A DNA stretch of 64,000 nucleotides, from NCBI RefSeq assembly GCF_017826695.1, contig NZ_JAFFZW010000002.1, forward strand, positions 682,001 to 746,000. The letters are read 5' to 3'. The notes beneath the pieces were generated by a model. That model had not been told where the DNA came from, did not search any database, and worked only from the letters and a program-made list of their open reading frames with translations. Of this stretch, positions 45,801 through 54,612 are shown piece after piece; the first letter of the stretch is position 1; each line of letters begins with the position of its first letter. Position numbers and translations under genes: made by a program. Source of the DNA: Pseudomonas alliivorans. GTDB taxonomy: Bacteria > Pseudomonadota > Gammaproteobacteria > Pseudomonadales > Pseudomonadaceae.

Positions 45801-46378
45801 CTCAGATAACGGCCAGCGGTGTCCATGATCACCGCCTGATCAGTGAGATACCAATCACAATAGCTTGTGCTGCTGGTATCGCGCGTGAGCTTGCGCTGAA
45901 CCTTGTTGAGGGGGAAGTCGAGCCCGGAAAAGTCCAGCAGACTGGTCTTGCCACTGCCTTGCGGGCCGATCATCAGGTACCAGGGTAATTCCAGGCGCCC
46001 GGAATCGCCGTGCCCGTCGTAAAGACTCGAACGCCTGATCAGCCTTACGGCGTCCTTGAACCGGCGGGTCAGCTCCTGACGTTCCTTGTCAATTGCGATG
46101 CGTTGGTGCATCTGCTCCCTTTCGGTGTCGCTGCCCTGTTTTTTTTCGTCGCCTTTACCCGTTCGCCAACCGACGAAGACCATTGCCAGCCCCCAGGCGA
46201 GCAACAGCACAATGGCAACCAGCAGGCGCGAAGTCGCGCTGTCCAGAAACCTGTGTTCGGCGACCGCGAACAAAGGCCCGAATAGCCAGACCAGAGCGCT
46301 CATGACGAGCACCAGCAATAACGACCAGACCCAGGTTTTTCCCAGCACGGAGAACAACTTTTTCAATAATGTCTTCAT
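42872..46378 (-). CDS. tssM: T6SS membrane-complex protein TssM (IcmF)
   Basis: An 1168-residue inner-membrane protein with two N-terminal helices (about 18-40 and 50-70), a cytoplasmic domain with an intact Walker A GPQGSGKTS (138-146), a third helix near residue 455 and a long periplasmic part ending in the TssM C-terminal domain. It forms the trans-envelope channel with TssL and TssJ. ATGA overlap with tssL upstream and stop/start overlap with stk downstream show tight coupling. The P-loop being intact suggests an NTP-dependent form. Confidence 0.96.
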   Translation of the reverse strand: MKTLLKKLFSVLGKTWVWSLLLVLVMSALVWLFGPLFAVAEHRFLDSATSRLLVAIVLLLAWGLAMVFVGWRTGKGDEKKQGSDTEREQMHQRIAIDKERQELTRRFKDAVRLIRRSSLYDGHGDSGRLELPWYLMIGPQGSGKTSLLDFSGLDFPLNKVQRKLTRDTSSTSYCDWYLTDQAVIMDTAGRYLSQTQTEVDSSAWRTLLSLLRDRRRVRPLSGVMVTLPVELLIDDPSNRLESLAETVRTRLDEVRRQLSIEVPVYLVLTKADAIEGFDEFFDHLSREESRQVLGSTFGKDERGSDVDVVGKAFESLLKRLGSQVITRLHQERDIQRRGRMLEFPDQLGRIGNSLNIFVELAFSGNRYQRASHLRGFYLTRAPHMIDQASPLQEQAVGDQDSSGLPLRHAGRPRFIHDLLARVIFPESRLAMLDKNVRRQLGWRQRAILGSAFLVVAMAGLVWATGFNANHDRLEALRLAAQPLARQHLQIGPQDDVLTVLDALNTHYQSTRVFPDTAGLSVYERNGLYQGQAVNEALLASYHAQLQQLLLPRLAGLLEAQMQAAAHDREQLLGSLRAYLMLTHQEHRDRVWLREWIAADWSIRYAAHAQARRQLNEHVQRLLDLPFVYSGNAELVAQTRQVLRNESLASVVYRVLRDKARSLPEYSLAQRIGPQRMLLAGTDYRIPGFYTRHGYQQYFVVQGSTVVSEILKDNWVLGESAALGTADLRRLMIELEQLYFRDYANHWSEAVDRASLQPFEGPRQGALQMAGLSAANSPLVQLLVEIRDNTRFPTVAESLDTPPVPDKAGAVGKIASAIGGHVQQAITEGLPDAAKKTLQRRFDPLHRLLDEENAPGADLISLFSALDDVQLQMAALGRSGQPELAAFEMARSRMGGQRDALSSLRNTAASLPQPVAGWFNGLAEDVWSHVLHQSYQYVNQRYKDELYSFYGQALDKRYPFHAHSSSDVALSDFREFFKSQGLADRFFNSYLKPFVSGEPGHYRLRSIDGYSLPMSRAYLDQMSAVYAIRDSFFAESAQEPRVRFKLEPYTLDPNVSRAEFRLGNQSMEYRHGPIVPVAFTWPTEIEGGRASLIMDRMAGRPMGIEKNTGPWSLFRLLDLMQTEPLKGRDVMVLKADVGGMRANYLLLGQRSPNPFDMSVLRSLRMPAQL

Positions 46379-47268
46379 CGGGTCTCTCGGTTGTGCGACT
46401 GGCGCTGAAGCGCCCCTGAATCAATGAACTGATAAGGCCTGAGGACCGTCTCGCGCTGCTTGCCCAACACCCAGGCGAACCCCGAATACATCACCGCCAT
46501 TGTCATCAGTGTGAACATGATCACCAGCCAGGACGGCACGAGCCGCGGCGGCTCCGAAGCGTCCTCTTGCGAGCCACGCCAATGCGGCGAAAGCGTCATA
46601 GGTACCTCTCCTCGCAACTGGCGTATCTGCCGATAGAGGCCGTCGCGAATATCGTCCAGTCCGTCATCACCCCGTTGCGAGACGCGGTACTTGCCCTTGA
46701 ACCCCAGAGCCAGACAGAGGTACATCAGTTCCAGCATGTGCAGGTGCCTGGCCGGATTACTGCCCAGTCTGTCCAGCAATTGGAAAAACTTCTCGCCGCC
46801 AAACGTCTCCTGATGGAAATGACTCAGCAGACTCATGGTCGACCAATTACTGGCGCTGCCCCATGCGGTGATCAGGACAGCCTCGTCGAGCACCGTGCAC
46901 AACACATAGCGTGCCGCCAGCATCTGGTCGTGTTCTATCGCGTGATGATGGGCATGGGCCTCGAACAGTTTCACTTGCCCGATCAGCGTTCTGTTCAACG
47001 GACGAATGTCTTCTTCATCCGGTGCAGCGGCTAGCCTTGAAAGGTGCCGCAGCAGGTCACTTGCAGCAGCGATCAAGGGGTTGATGTGAACGTCCATACG
47101 CTTTTCAGGTGCCAGTCGGGCACTGTAGGTCAACCGTTCCTGAAGGCTTTCGAACGGATGGAATCCGGCCGAACACGTGAGCCGCTCGTGAGTGTGATCA
47201 CCTGAGCGCTGCCCGTGCAGTCGGGTAGGATTTTCATTGTGGTCTTGCATATCCACTACCTTTGCCAT
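46375..47268 (-). CDS. tssL: T6SS membrane-complex protein TssL (DotU)
   Basis: A 297-residue DotU/IcmH-type protein: a cytoplasmic helical domain (LCTVLDEAVLITAWG and MLELMYLCLALGFKGKYRV are family signatures) followed by one C-terminal membrane helix (about 252-272). No OmpA-type peptidoglycan domain is attached, so anchoring to the wall must come from another protein. The start shares one base with the tssK stop (TGATG); an ATG 6 codons further in is an alternative. Confidence 0.95.
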   Translation of the reverse strand: MAKVVDMQDHNENPTRLHGQRSGDHTHERLTCSAGFHPFESLQERLTYSARLAPEKRMDVHINPLIAAASDLLRHLSRLAAAPDEEDIRPLNRTLIGQVKLFEAHAHHHAIEHDQMLAARYVLCTVLDEAVLITAWGSASNWSTMSLLSHFHQETFGGEKFFQLLDRLGSNPARHLHMLELMYLCLALGFKGKYRVSQRGDDGLDDIRDGLYRQIRQLRGEVPMTLSPHWRGSQEDASEPPRLVPSWLVIMFTLMTMAVMYSGFAWVLGKQRETVLRPYQFIDSGALQRQSHNRETR

Positions 47269-48599
47269 CAGTTTCTGACCGCCCAGAATTGCAGCTCAAG
47301 ACCTGCAAAATCGCCTGAAACATGGAAGGCAAATCCGCCAGACGTATCCACTTGCGCCTGCTCCTGCTCGCTGAGTTCCAGACTGAAATAGGTTCGGTTC
47401 GAATGGAACGGGATCTGACGCGGAGCTACGGGCAAGGGTCTGAGACGCATGCCCGGCAGATGCAGACTGACCAGCTCGCGGATGCTTTCGACCGAGCCGA
47501 CCTTCAGGTGAGAAGGCAACCGGTGACGCAGCTCTTCAGCATCGCATTGCGCCCGGGCTGCGAGCACAAACGAGGCTGAGCCCAGCAATTGTCGATCCAC
47601 GCGCGGAGAAACCAGCACGCCGTACTGACGCACTTGCAGCTCCAGTTCAATGGCGTGCTGCTCAAGGACCATCGACAGGACCTGTCGAATCGCGAACATC
47701 ACTTTTCTGAACGTCGTACCCTGATCGCTGTGCTGATACTGGCCGTCCAGCAGCGGACGCTTGCTTTCAGCACCAAAGGTCGACAGTTCGCCCAGCAATG
47801 CCAAAAGCGAACGATAAAGCGGCTCGGGGTGAACGTCCTGCTGGGTCAGGTAGTGCTGAAGCACCAGCTCCGTTCGATTGATCAACTGCAACATCATGAA
47901 ATCACCGACCTCGGCGCTGCCTGCCTGACCGTTGGAGCGGATTCGTCCGGCGATGGCGTTGCCTCTGTTCCCAAGCAGGCTCACGACTTCCTTCAAACAC
48001 GACATCAGATAAGGCGACCCGCCTGCATTGATGAAAGAAGGAACGAACCCATCGTCGAGCCTGACGGCATTGTCAGGCGTGCTGACCAGTACCTGGCACA
48101 CCTTGAGCTTTACGTAAGCGTGCTCGGTCTTCTGGTCCCCCAGCAGCAATTGAAATTCGGGCCGGGCGCAGAGTATTTCGGTTCGGGTATCTTCTCCGGC
48201 ATTGGAATCGGCGATTGCGGTGGCGTAGGTGGTAAATCGGGCAACCACCTCCGGCTGGTCGGCACTGCGTGCCTCGATGCAATTACCCGTCACCAGCGGC
48301 AATGCCAGATAAACTGCGGTGTTGGCCGTGTTTGGAGGTATCTCCAATGCCAATGGTTTATCCCTGTCGCCCAAATCGAAAAAGGTGCCGTCCGGCAGTA
48401 CACCTGATGCCCGATTGATAACAATCTGACCCGAGCCTAAAAACTGTTGATTGATTTCAACCGTTTTAAAGCCCCACATGTGTATGCCAGTCAGTTGCGT
48501 GCACAACCTCATCTGTTGGTCGTGGTATCGATCATTGTGTTGAAAGTGCTGAGGGCGCAGCAGCATGCCTTCCTGCCAGATAACCTTGTGAGCGTTCAT
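47268..48599 (-). CDS. tssK: T6SS baseplate protein TssK
   Basis: A 443-residue protein beginning KVIWQEGMLLRPQHFQHNDR, the highly conserved TssK N-terminus. TssK trimers connect the phage-like baseplate to the TssJLM membrane complex. The length is normal. It lies 2 bases from tssJ upstream and overlaps tssL downstream. Confidence 0.96.
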   Translation of the reverse strand: MNAHKVIWQEGMLLRPQHFQHNDRYHDQQMRLCTQLTGIHMWGFKTVEINQQFLGSGQIVINRASGVLPDGTFFDLGDRDKPLALEIPPNTANTAVYLALPLVTGNCIEARSADQPEVVARFTTYATAIADSNAGEDTRTEILCARPEFQLLLGDQKTEHAYVKLKVCQVLVSTPDNAVRLDDGFVPSFINAGGSPYLMSCLKEVVSLLGNRGNAIAGRIRSNGQAGSAEVGDFMMLQLINRTELVLQHYLTQQDVHPEPLYRSLLALLGELSTFGAESKRPLLDGQYQHSDQGTTFRKVMFAIRQVLSMVLEQHAIELELQVRQYGVLVSPRVDRQLLGSASFVLAARAQCDAEELRHRLPSHLKVGSVESIRELVSLHLPGMRLRPLPVAPRQIPFHSNRTYFSLELSEQEQAQVDTSGGFAFHVSGDFAGLELQFWAVRN

Positions 48600-48601
48600 G
48601 C

Positions 48602-49090
48602 TTAGCTCCCTGCCCTTGAAACGGTTTCGTCACTGCGATGCAAACCGGCTTCATCAAGCGTGAATTCGGCCCGCGTCAGCGCCTCGGGCGTCAGCTGGAT
48701 CACATAGCGCCATCGCGCCTCGGGAAGATCGCGATACGCAGCCAGCACTCCGACGTAAGCACTGCCAGGCTCAAGCTTGAGCTTCAGGTCGACGCGATCG
48801 CCGGGGCGCAACTCCAGTTCCTCCGTCGCGACCAGATCCTGAGCGAGCACGTCCTTGGCCCGGTCGTAGAGGGAAAAGAAATCCACACTCTGGAACGTTG
48901 CGGGATGCTTCAACTCCATAAGGCGCAGCACCGTTGGTGAAGGTCGGCCGTTGAGGTCCGGATTGAGTCGATCACTCCCGGTAAGGCTGATCTCCAGCCG
49001 CGTCTGCGTGGAATAAGGCGACAGCGCCGAGCAGCCGCCCAGCAACATGAACATGGCCAGCATCACTGGCCTGGCGTAATACATAGGCAT
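48602..49090 (-). CDS. tssJ: T6SS outer-membrane lipoprotein TssJ
   Basis: A 162-residue lipoprotein: a signal peptide with lipobox MLLGGC (cysteine at about residue 20) followed by the transthyretin-like TssJ domain (LEISLTGSDRLNPDLNGRPS, then VLRLMELKHPATFQSVDF). It anchors the TssLM complex to the outer membrane. 15 bases separate it from fha upstream. Confidence 0.94.
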   Translation of the reverse strand: MPMYYARPVMLAMFMLLGGCSALSPYSTQTRLEISLTGSDRLNPDLNGRPSPTVLRLMELKHPATFQSVDFFSLYDRAKDVLAQDLVATEELELRPGDRVDLKLKLEPGSAYVGVLAAYRDLPEARWRYVIQLTPEALTRAEFTLDEAGLHRSDETVSRAGS

Positions 49091-49105
49091 TCAGGTTTTT
49101 CTCAG

Positions 49106-50284
49106 TCAGTTCGGGTAAAGGGTGTTGATCAGGCGGATCTGTTCGTCGTAAGCCTTTAGAAAATCCCGGTTCCACAGTCCCATAGTCCATTGATCGTCCT
49201 GAGCAAGGGTCCGGTGGTGGTGAACATAAGCGCGCCATCGACTGCCTGCGGTCCGTAGCCAGGACTTGTCTTCATGCTCAAACTGCCAATGCAGCCGTTG
49301 CGGGGAGAAATGCTCCAGAGCCGAGCGCGCCATGGCCCGGCAACCTGCGAGAAGGGCAACCTGATGGGACTGGGAAGCGCGAAATGATTGAGTAATCATT
49401 CGGGACGCTTGCCCGGACTGATGGTGCAAAAGCAGCTGGATAATCGAGCTGGCATCCAGTGAATCGACAGGTCGGTCCCTGCCGGTTCCTGACGCCGGAC
49501 GGCAACCCCCCAGTTCAGAGTCAAGCTCGTTGCGAGTCGATGAACCGTGCTCCAGACCATCAATGCACTGTCTGAACAGCCGTGCTGCATCAATTGCCAA
49601 CGCCTCGCACGTTGTCGAATCGACGCCACTCAGGTCCACATCGAGCGCTTCGGCAAGCCGCTGACAGAACAAACCCGTCATTTCGTCAGCGCTCTTCGCA
49701 TAACGCTGGGCAGCCGGCAGGGGTGCAGGTATCAACTCCGGCAACCGTAACTGTTCGCGATCTGTGGATGAATACCGACCAATGCCTGGAAACTCGACCC
49801 GCTCTTCCAGCAAGGATGAAAGCTCATCGGAACGACAGTGGCGTTTATCACCTGCCTGCCATACAGCGAGTGGATCGAGCTCAGCGAAAACCGGGAGACC
49901 GTTAATAGATGACTGCGCTTTTTGACAGGTCCGCTCGCTTCGGATGCCGAGCAGACAAGCTCGCAATTCCAGGTCCCCTATACGAAAGGTATCGCCATGC
50001 CTGACGCACCGCCTTTCGCCGGCATAAAGGGTTTCAACACCATTAAGCAGAGTGCCGTTACGACTGATGTCTGTCAGGTAGAACACGTTGTCTTCATGAC
50101 TGATACGCGCATGTTGCCTGGACACATAAAGCGCCTGATCTTCAATACGCCACTCACACTCTGGACTGCGTCCCAGAACACCGCCGCTCTGGTTGAAGCG
50201 CCACGACGGTGAGCACCCCTCCTTGAGGTCCGGCGGGTTGATTACTTCCAACACCAATTCCATCAACACATCTCTCTGATTCAT
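49106..50284 (-). CDS. tagH: T6SS FHA-domain protein (Fha/TagH)
   Basis: A 392-residue protein with an N-terminal forkhead-associated domain (residues about 30-105; GGVLGRSPECEWRI, SRQHARISHEDN, SRNGTLLN), which binds phosphothreonine, and a C-terminal TagH/ImpI-type domain. In H1 and H2 systems it is a kinase substrate and switches on assembly. The ATG overlaps the stop of the upstream small lipoprotein gene (ATGA). Together with stk it forms the phosphorylation control module of the operon. Confidence 0.92.
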   Translation of the reverse strand: MNQRDVLMELVLEVINPPDLKEGCSPSWRFNQSGGVLGRSPECEWRIEDQALYVSRQHARISHEDNVFYLTDISRNGTLLNGVETLYAGERRCVRHGDTFRIGDLELRACLLGIRSERTCQKAQSSINGLPVFAELDPLAVWQAGDKRHCRSDELSSLLEERVEFPGIGRYSSTDREQLRLPELIPAPLPAAQRYAKSADEMTGLFCQRLAEALDVDLSGVDSTTCEALAIDAARLFRQCIDGLEHGSSTRNELDSELGGCRPASGTGRDRPVDSLDASSIIQLLLHHQSGQASRMITQSFRASQSHQVALLAGCRAMARSALEHFSPQRLHWQFEHEDKSWLRTAGSRWRAYVHHHRTLAQDDQWTMGLWNRDFLKAYDEQIRLINTLYPN

Positions 50285-50421
50285 CGATTGCGATTGTTTG
50301 ACGTCGTATTCCCAAGGGCACGATATTCACTATCACTGAACTTCAATGGGCCACTGCACCCGACCAGAAGAATCGATAGCGCACAAAAAAAGAGAACAGC
50401 CCTCCGCTGACTGAAGTTCAT
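50281..50421 (-). CDS. Small lipoprotein of the T6SS operon (OrfX-like)
   Basis: A 46-residue frame with a basic start (MNFSQRRAVL), a hydrophobic core and a lipobox LLVGC at about residue 22, leaving a mature peptide of about 25 residues. A Shine-Dalgarno GGAGAT precedes the ATG at 50421, and the stop overlaps fha by ATGA. In P. aeruginosa H2 a small orfX sits at the same place between sfa2 and fha2; equivalence is inferred from position and size. Function unknown. Confidence 0.7.
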   Translation of the reverse strand: MNFSQRRAVLFFCALSILLVGCSGPLKFSDSEYRALGNTTSNNRNR

Positions 50422-50450
50422 CAGGTATCTCCATGAAACTAACGATCCGG

Positions 50451-51980
50451 TTATTGGGGGCACCTGGCGGAGCACTTTCTGGCGCTGTTTATATCCAGGC
50501 GCGTCATCCGGTAAAGCAATGTGCGTCGTGACAGACCTAACTTGCGCGCGGTCAGCGTTCGATTGCCACTGTTTTTACGCAGGCATTCAAGCAATACGTC
50601 ACGTTCGAAATGCTCCATGCGCTCACGCAACGTCACGCCGTGAAAAGAACCTTCGGTACCGCTTGCAACAGGGAAGTGTTCCGGCAGCAGGTGTCCATCC
50701 TCGCTAAGCAGAACAGCGCGTTCGACGAACCCCTTCAACTGCCGCACATTGCCGGGGAAGGAATAGTCACAGAGAAAAGACAGTGCCGATTCCGACCACC
50801 GTACCGGTTCACGTCGCAACGAAATGCAGGCACTGGACGCAAACTGTCTGGCCAGCGGTTCGATGTCTTCCACGCGATGCCGCAACGGCGGTAACGAAAC
50901 GGGAAACTGGGCGAGGCGGTAATAAAGGTCCTCGCGAAAACGCCCTTGCGCTATCAGCGCTGGCAAATCCCTGTGCGTGGCAGCAATGATGCGCACATCG
51001 ACTTTACGTACCGTGTCTGAACCCAGGGGACGTATTTCTCCTTCCTGCAAGACTCGCAGAAGCTTTGCCTGGAGTCCGAGGGGCATATCGCCTATTTCAT
51101 CAAGCAGGAGCGTGCCGCCATCCGCGATGTCGAAAAGACCGCGGCGATCGCGATCAGCGCCGGTGAATGCCCCCTTTCGATAGCCGAACAACTCGCTTTC
51201 CAGAAGATTTTCGGGAAACGCGGCGCAGTTCTGCACGACAAAAGCTTTTTTGCGCCGGGGTCCGTAGGAATGGATGGCACGGGCAACGACCTCCTTGCCC
51301 GTCCCGGTCTCGCCAGTCAGCAGAACGGTGTAAGCGCTTTGCAAAACCTTGCCGACCAGCTGACAGGTCTGACGCATGGGTTCGCTTTTGGTGATCAGCC
51401 CGTAACTCGAGGACCCGGACTCCAGTATCGGCATTCCCGTGAGGGCATGGCGGCGCTCGAATAGAACCTTCAGCGCAAGTACGAAAGAACCCAGCGATTC
51501 CAATGAAGCCGCGAAGCACTCGAGTGATCTGGCTGCTTCGCTGGCGCACACCAGAAGCCCCGTCGTGACGTTATCTCTGGTGCTTAGACGCACGCACAAC
51601 AATGACTTCCAGCCTGACGGCCTTGAGGGCAGGAAGCTCGTATCGTAAAGGCCTGAGTCCACTTCATTCACACTGACAGGCGTGCTCTGAGACAAAGCGA
51701 ACTGAAGCAGGTTTTCCGTACTGTAATCGGAATAATGACCTGCGACGGCTTCGGGCTGAATGATGTCATTCAACACCTGCACCTTCAGATCAAGCCGCTC
51801 ATTGCCTGCTTCGAAGAGGAATAACTGGGCCAGCTCACAACCGACAAGCTGGCAGGCTGCCCGGGCAAACCCGTTGAGCAGCGACTCACTGTCGCCAGCG
51901 CATGACAGGCGGGTGTAGATCGAACATAGCGTATGCGCGTAGTCCAGCGGATTCTGGACAGCGTTAAACATCGACGTCAT
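50451..51980 (-). CDS. Sigma-54-dependent T6SS activator (Sfa)
   Basis: A 509-residue enhancer-binding protein: an N-terminal GAF-like sensory domain (residues about 20-175), an AAA+ domain with Walker A GETGTGKE, an intact sigma-54 contact loop GAFTGA and Walker B GGTLLLDEIGD, and a C-terminal FIS helix-turn-helix (TLTARKLGLSRRTLLYRMTRL). It is the expected activator of hcp and the tss operon from -24/-12 promoters. The start at 51980 is one base after the clpV stop; an ATG three codons in, at 51971, is an alternative. Confidence 0.92.
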   Translation of the reverse strand: MTSMFNAVQNPLDYAHTLCSIYTRLSCAGDSESLLNGFARAACQLVGCELAQLFLFEAGNERLDLKVQVLNDIIQPEAVAGHYSDYSTENLLQFALSQSTPVSVNEVDSGLYDTSFLPSRPSGWKSLLCVRLSTRDNVTTGLLVCASEAARSLECFAASLESLGSFVLALKVLFERRHALTGMPILESGSSSYGLITKSEPMRQTCQLVGKVLQSAYTVLLTGETGTGKEVVARAIHSYGPRRKKAFVVQNCAAFPENLLESELFGYRKGAFTGADRDRRGLFDIADGGTLLLDEIGDMPLGLQAKLLRVLQEGEIRPLGSDTVRKVDVRIIAATHRDLPALIAQGRFREDLYYRLAQFPVSLPPLRHRVEDIEPLARQFASSACISLRREPVRWSESALSFLCDYSFPGNVRQLKGFVERAVLLSEDGHLLPEHFPVASGTEGSFHGVTLRERMEHFERDVLLECLRKNSGNRTLTARKLGLSRRTLLYRMTRLDINSARKCSARCPQ

Positions 51981-51981
51981 C

Positions 51982-54600
51982 TCAATCGAACTCACAGACA
52001 ATGAGGCCGGCAGGATCCAGCGTCGCGTAAACGCGTTGAATGCCCTGACCGTCGGACATGGCGCCGAGCAGACGATTGGCAATCAACGGAATGAGGCAGG
52101 TGTCCAGCAGGCGATCCACAAACCGCGCCCCCGTATCGCCTTGCGAGCATCGTTCAAGCAAGAACGAAACGAGACACTTTGAATACGCGAAGGTGAGTCC
52201 TCGACTTTTCAACCGTTCTCCCAGGCGTATGAGCTTGAGTTCGATCAGTTCGCGCAGTATCTCTCCAGAAATCGGGTAGTACGGCACGACTTGCATCCTT
52301 GCCAGAAGTGCAGGCTTGAAATGCGCGATCAGAACCGGGCGAATGCGTGCTTCGAGTTGCTCGACATCAGGTCGTTGATCTGTCTGGCAACACGTCGCAA
52401 TGAGTTCGCTTCCAAGATTGGTCGTCATAAGAATAAGCGTGTTGCGAAAGTCGATTTCCCGACCCTCACCGTCATTGGCAATGCCTTTATCAAATATTTG
52501 ATAAAACAGATTCATCACATCGGGATCGGCCTTCTCCACCTCATCCAGCAGAATGACCGAATATGGCTTTTGTCGAACAGCCTCGGTGAGCAGACCACCC
52601 TCTCCGTACCCGACATAACCGGGCGGCGCGCCTATCAGGCGGGAAACCGTATGTTTCTCTTGAAATTCGGACATGTTGATGACCGTGAGAAAACGCTCAC
52701 CGCCATACAACAAGTCAGCCAGCGCAATGGCTGTTTCGGTCTTGCCCACGCCACTGGGGCCTGCCAGAAGATAGACACCGGCCGGAGCATCCGGCTTGTT
52801 AAGGCCTGCCGCCGCGGCACGCATCGCTCGGTCAAGCACATGAACAGCCTGGTCCTGGCCACGAATACGTTTTTTCAGGTCCTGTGCGAAATCGGCAACT
52901 TTCGAACTGTGTTCCTGTGCAAGCTGTGAAAGCGGGATGCCGGTCCAGCCGCTGACCACCTCGGCGATCAATCGAGGGCACACTTCAAAACTGACCAGTC
53001 GCTCCGCTGCCTCACCTTCGGTCAGGGCTTTATGAACACCTGTCAGCTCCGTTTCCAGCGACTCTATGAGCGCACACAATTGATGAGGATGCTCGATATC
53101 AGTCTTTTCCTTCAGGTCGCGCTTCTCGCGCAGTTCGGACAACTGCTGACGCAGATTGAGTAACTGTTCGACATTGGCGCGTTGCTGGTTCCATAAGGTT
53201 TCAACGTCGCTTTTTCGCTTCCGGAGTTCATGAAGGCTTTCCTCAAGTGTCAACAGAGCCCGTTCATCAACACCCAACCCGGCCTGTGAGTCTCGTCGCA
53301 AGGCGTCGAGCTGACGCTGGTCCTCGGCGAACCGGGTACGCAGGCGCTCCAATTGTTGCGGCGCGGCTGCCAGGCTGATGCGAACACGGGCGCAGGCGGT
53401 ATCAAGCAGATCAACCGCCTTGTCCGGTAGCTGCCGACCGGTGAGATAGCGCGCCGATAGCCGAGCCGCTGCGACCACAGCATCATCACGCAGATACACA
53501 CCGTGGCTTTTTTCATAGGTCGCAGCAAGGCCACGCAGAATGACTATTGCCTCTTCCACTGTAGGCTCCAGCAGGCGAACCGGCTGGAAACGGCGTGCCA
53601 GCGCCGGATCCTTCTCGAAATACTTTTTGTACTCCGACCAGGTTGTCGCTGCGATTGTCCGAAGCTCACCTCGGGCCAGCGCAGGCTTGAGCAGGTTGGC
53701 AGCGTCGGAACCGCCTGGCTGTCCTCCTGCGCCAATCAAAGTGTGGGCTTCGTCGATAAACAGGATGATGCTGCGCGCTGATGCCCTGACCTCCTCGATC
53801 ACCCCGTTCAGACGACGCTCGAACTCACCCTTGATGCTCGCCCCGGCCTGCAGCAGGCCCATATCCAGTGTCAGCAGTTCAACATCCTTGAGAGACTCAG
53901 GCACTTCACCCTGGACTACTCTCAGCGCCAGGCCTTCGACAATCGCGGTTTTACCGACCCCGGCTTCGCCTACCACGATCGGATTGTTCTTGCGTCTTCG
54001 GGAGAGCACGTCAATCATCTGCCGAATCGCTTCATCCCGGCAAAGGACGGGATCAAGCCGACCCTCACGCGCCCGCTGTGTCAGGTTGTGAGTGAAGCGT
54101 TTCAGTAGTGATTCATCTGTCCGTTCAGGCAAATGGCCTTCGGGATCATGCTGCTCGGCAAGAGAGAAATCCTTCAAGCGATCTGCATTGATCCTGCTCA
54201 GCAGTGGTTGATAGCGGCTGCCTGCGTATCGAATCGGATTGCGCAACAGTGCAAGAACGAGTGCGGCCTGTTCAATGTGGCTTTGGCTCAGTTCAAGATT
54301 GGCCACGAGCAGCGCGTCCTGTAGCCACTGCACGAGTTCCGGCGCAAATACAGGATTGCGAGAGGCGCTTTGCTCCATACCCGGCTGCAGCAAAGACGCA
54401 AAATGCGCAGAGTCGACATCAGCATCCAAAAGCGCACGGGAAAGAAGACTGTCCGGACGTTCCAGAAGGGCAAGCAGCAGATCCTCCACAAGAATCCTGC
54501 TGCCTCCTCTCGTTACACAACGCGCTGCGCAGCTCTCCAGATTCATCCGGGTGGGCGCGTCCAGTGCATTGACCAGTTGCTGCAGATCTACATTGATCAT
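51982..54600 (-). CDS. clpV: T6SS AAA+ ATPase ClpV (TssH)
   Basis: An 872-residue Hsp100 ATPase with two AAA+ modules. Walker A motifs are GEAGVGKT (211-218) and AGPSGVGKTET near residue 615; a ClpB-type coiled-coil M domain lies between. The N-terminal domain (1-145) recognises contracted sheath. ClpV pulls TssB/TssC sheath apart after firing for reuse. 12 bases separate it from tssG upstream and 1 base from sfa downstream. Confidence 0.95.
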   Translation of the reverse strand: MINVDLQQLVNALDAPTRMNLESCAARCVTRGGSRILVEDLLLALLERPDSLLSRALLDADVDSAHFASLLQPGMEQSASRNPVFAPELVQWLQDALLVANLELSQSHIEQAALVLALLRNPIRYAGSRYQPLLSRINADRLKDFSLAEQHDPEGHLPERTDESLLKRFTHNLTQRAREGRLDPVLCRDEAIRQMIDVLSRRRKNNPIVVGEAGVGKTAIVEGLALRVVQGEVPESLKDVELLTLDMGLLQAGASIKGEFERRLNGVIEEVRASARSIILFIDEAHTLIGAGGQPGGSDAANLLKPALARGELRTIAATTWSEYKKYFEKDPALARRFQPVRLLEPTVEEAIVILRGLAATYEKSHGVYLRDDAVVAAARLSARYLTGRQLPDKAVDLLDTACARVRISLAAAPQQLERLRTRFAEDQRQLDALRRDSQAGLGVDERALLTLEESLHELRKRKSDVETLWNQQRANVEQLLNLRQQLSELREKRDLKEKTDIEHPHQLCALIESLETELTGVHKALTEGEAAERLVSFEVCPRLIAEVVSGWTGIPLSQLAQEHSSKVADFAQDLKKRIRGQDQAVHVLDRAMRAAAAGLNKPDAPAGVYLLAGPSGVGKTETAIALADLLYGGERFLTVINMSEFQEKHTVSRLIGAPPGYVGYGEGGLLTEAVRQKPYSVILLDEVEKADPDVMNLFYQIFDKGIANDGEGREIDFRNTLILMTTNLGSELIATCCQTDQRPDVEQLEARIRPVLIAHFKPALLARMQVVPYYPISGEILRELIELKLIRLGERLKSRGLTFAYSKCLVSFLLERCSQGDTGARFVDRLLDTCLIPLIANRLLGAMSDGQGIQRVYATLDPAGLIVCEFD

Positions 54601-54612
54601 GACTATCTATCC

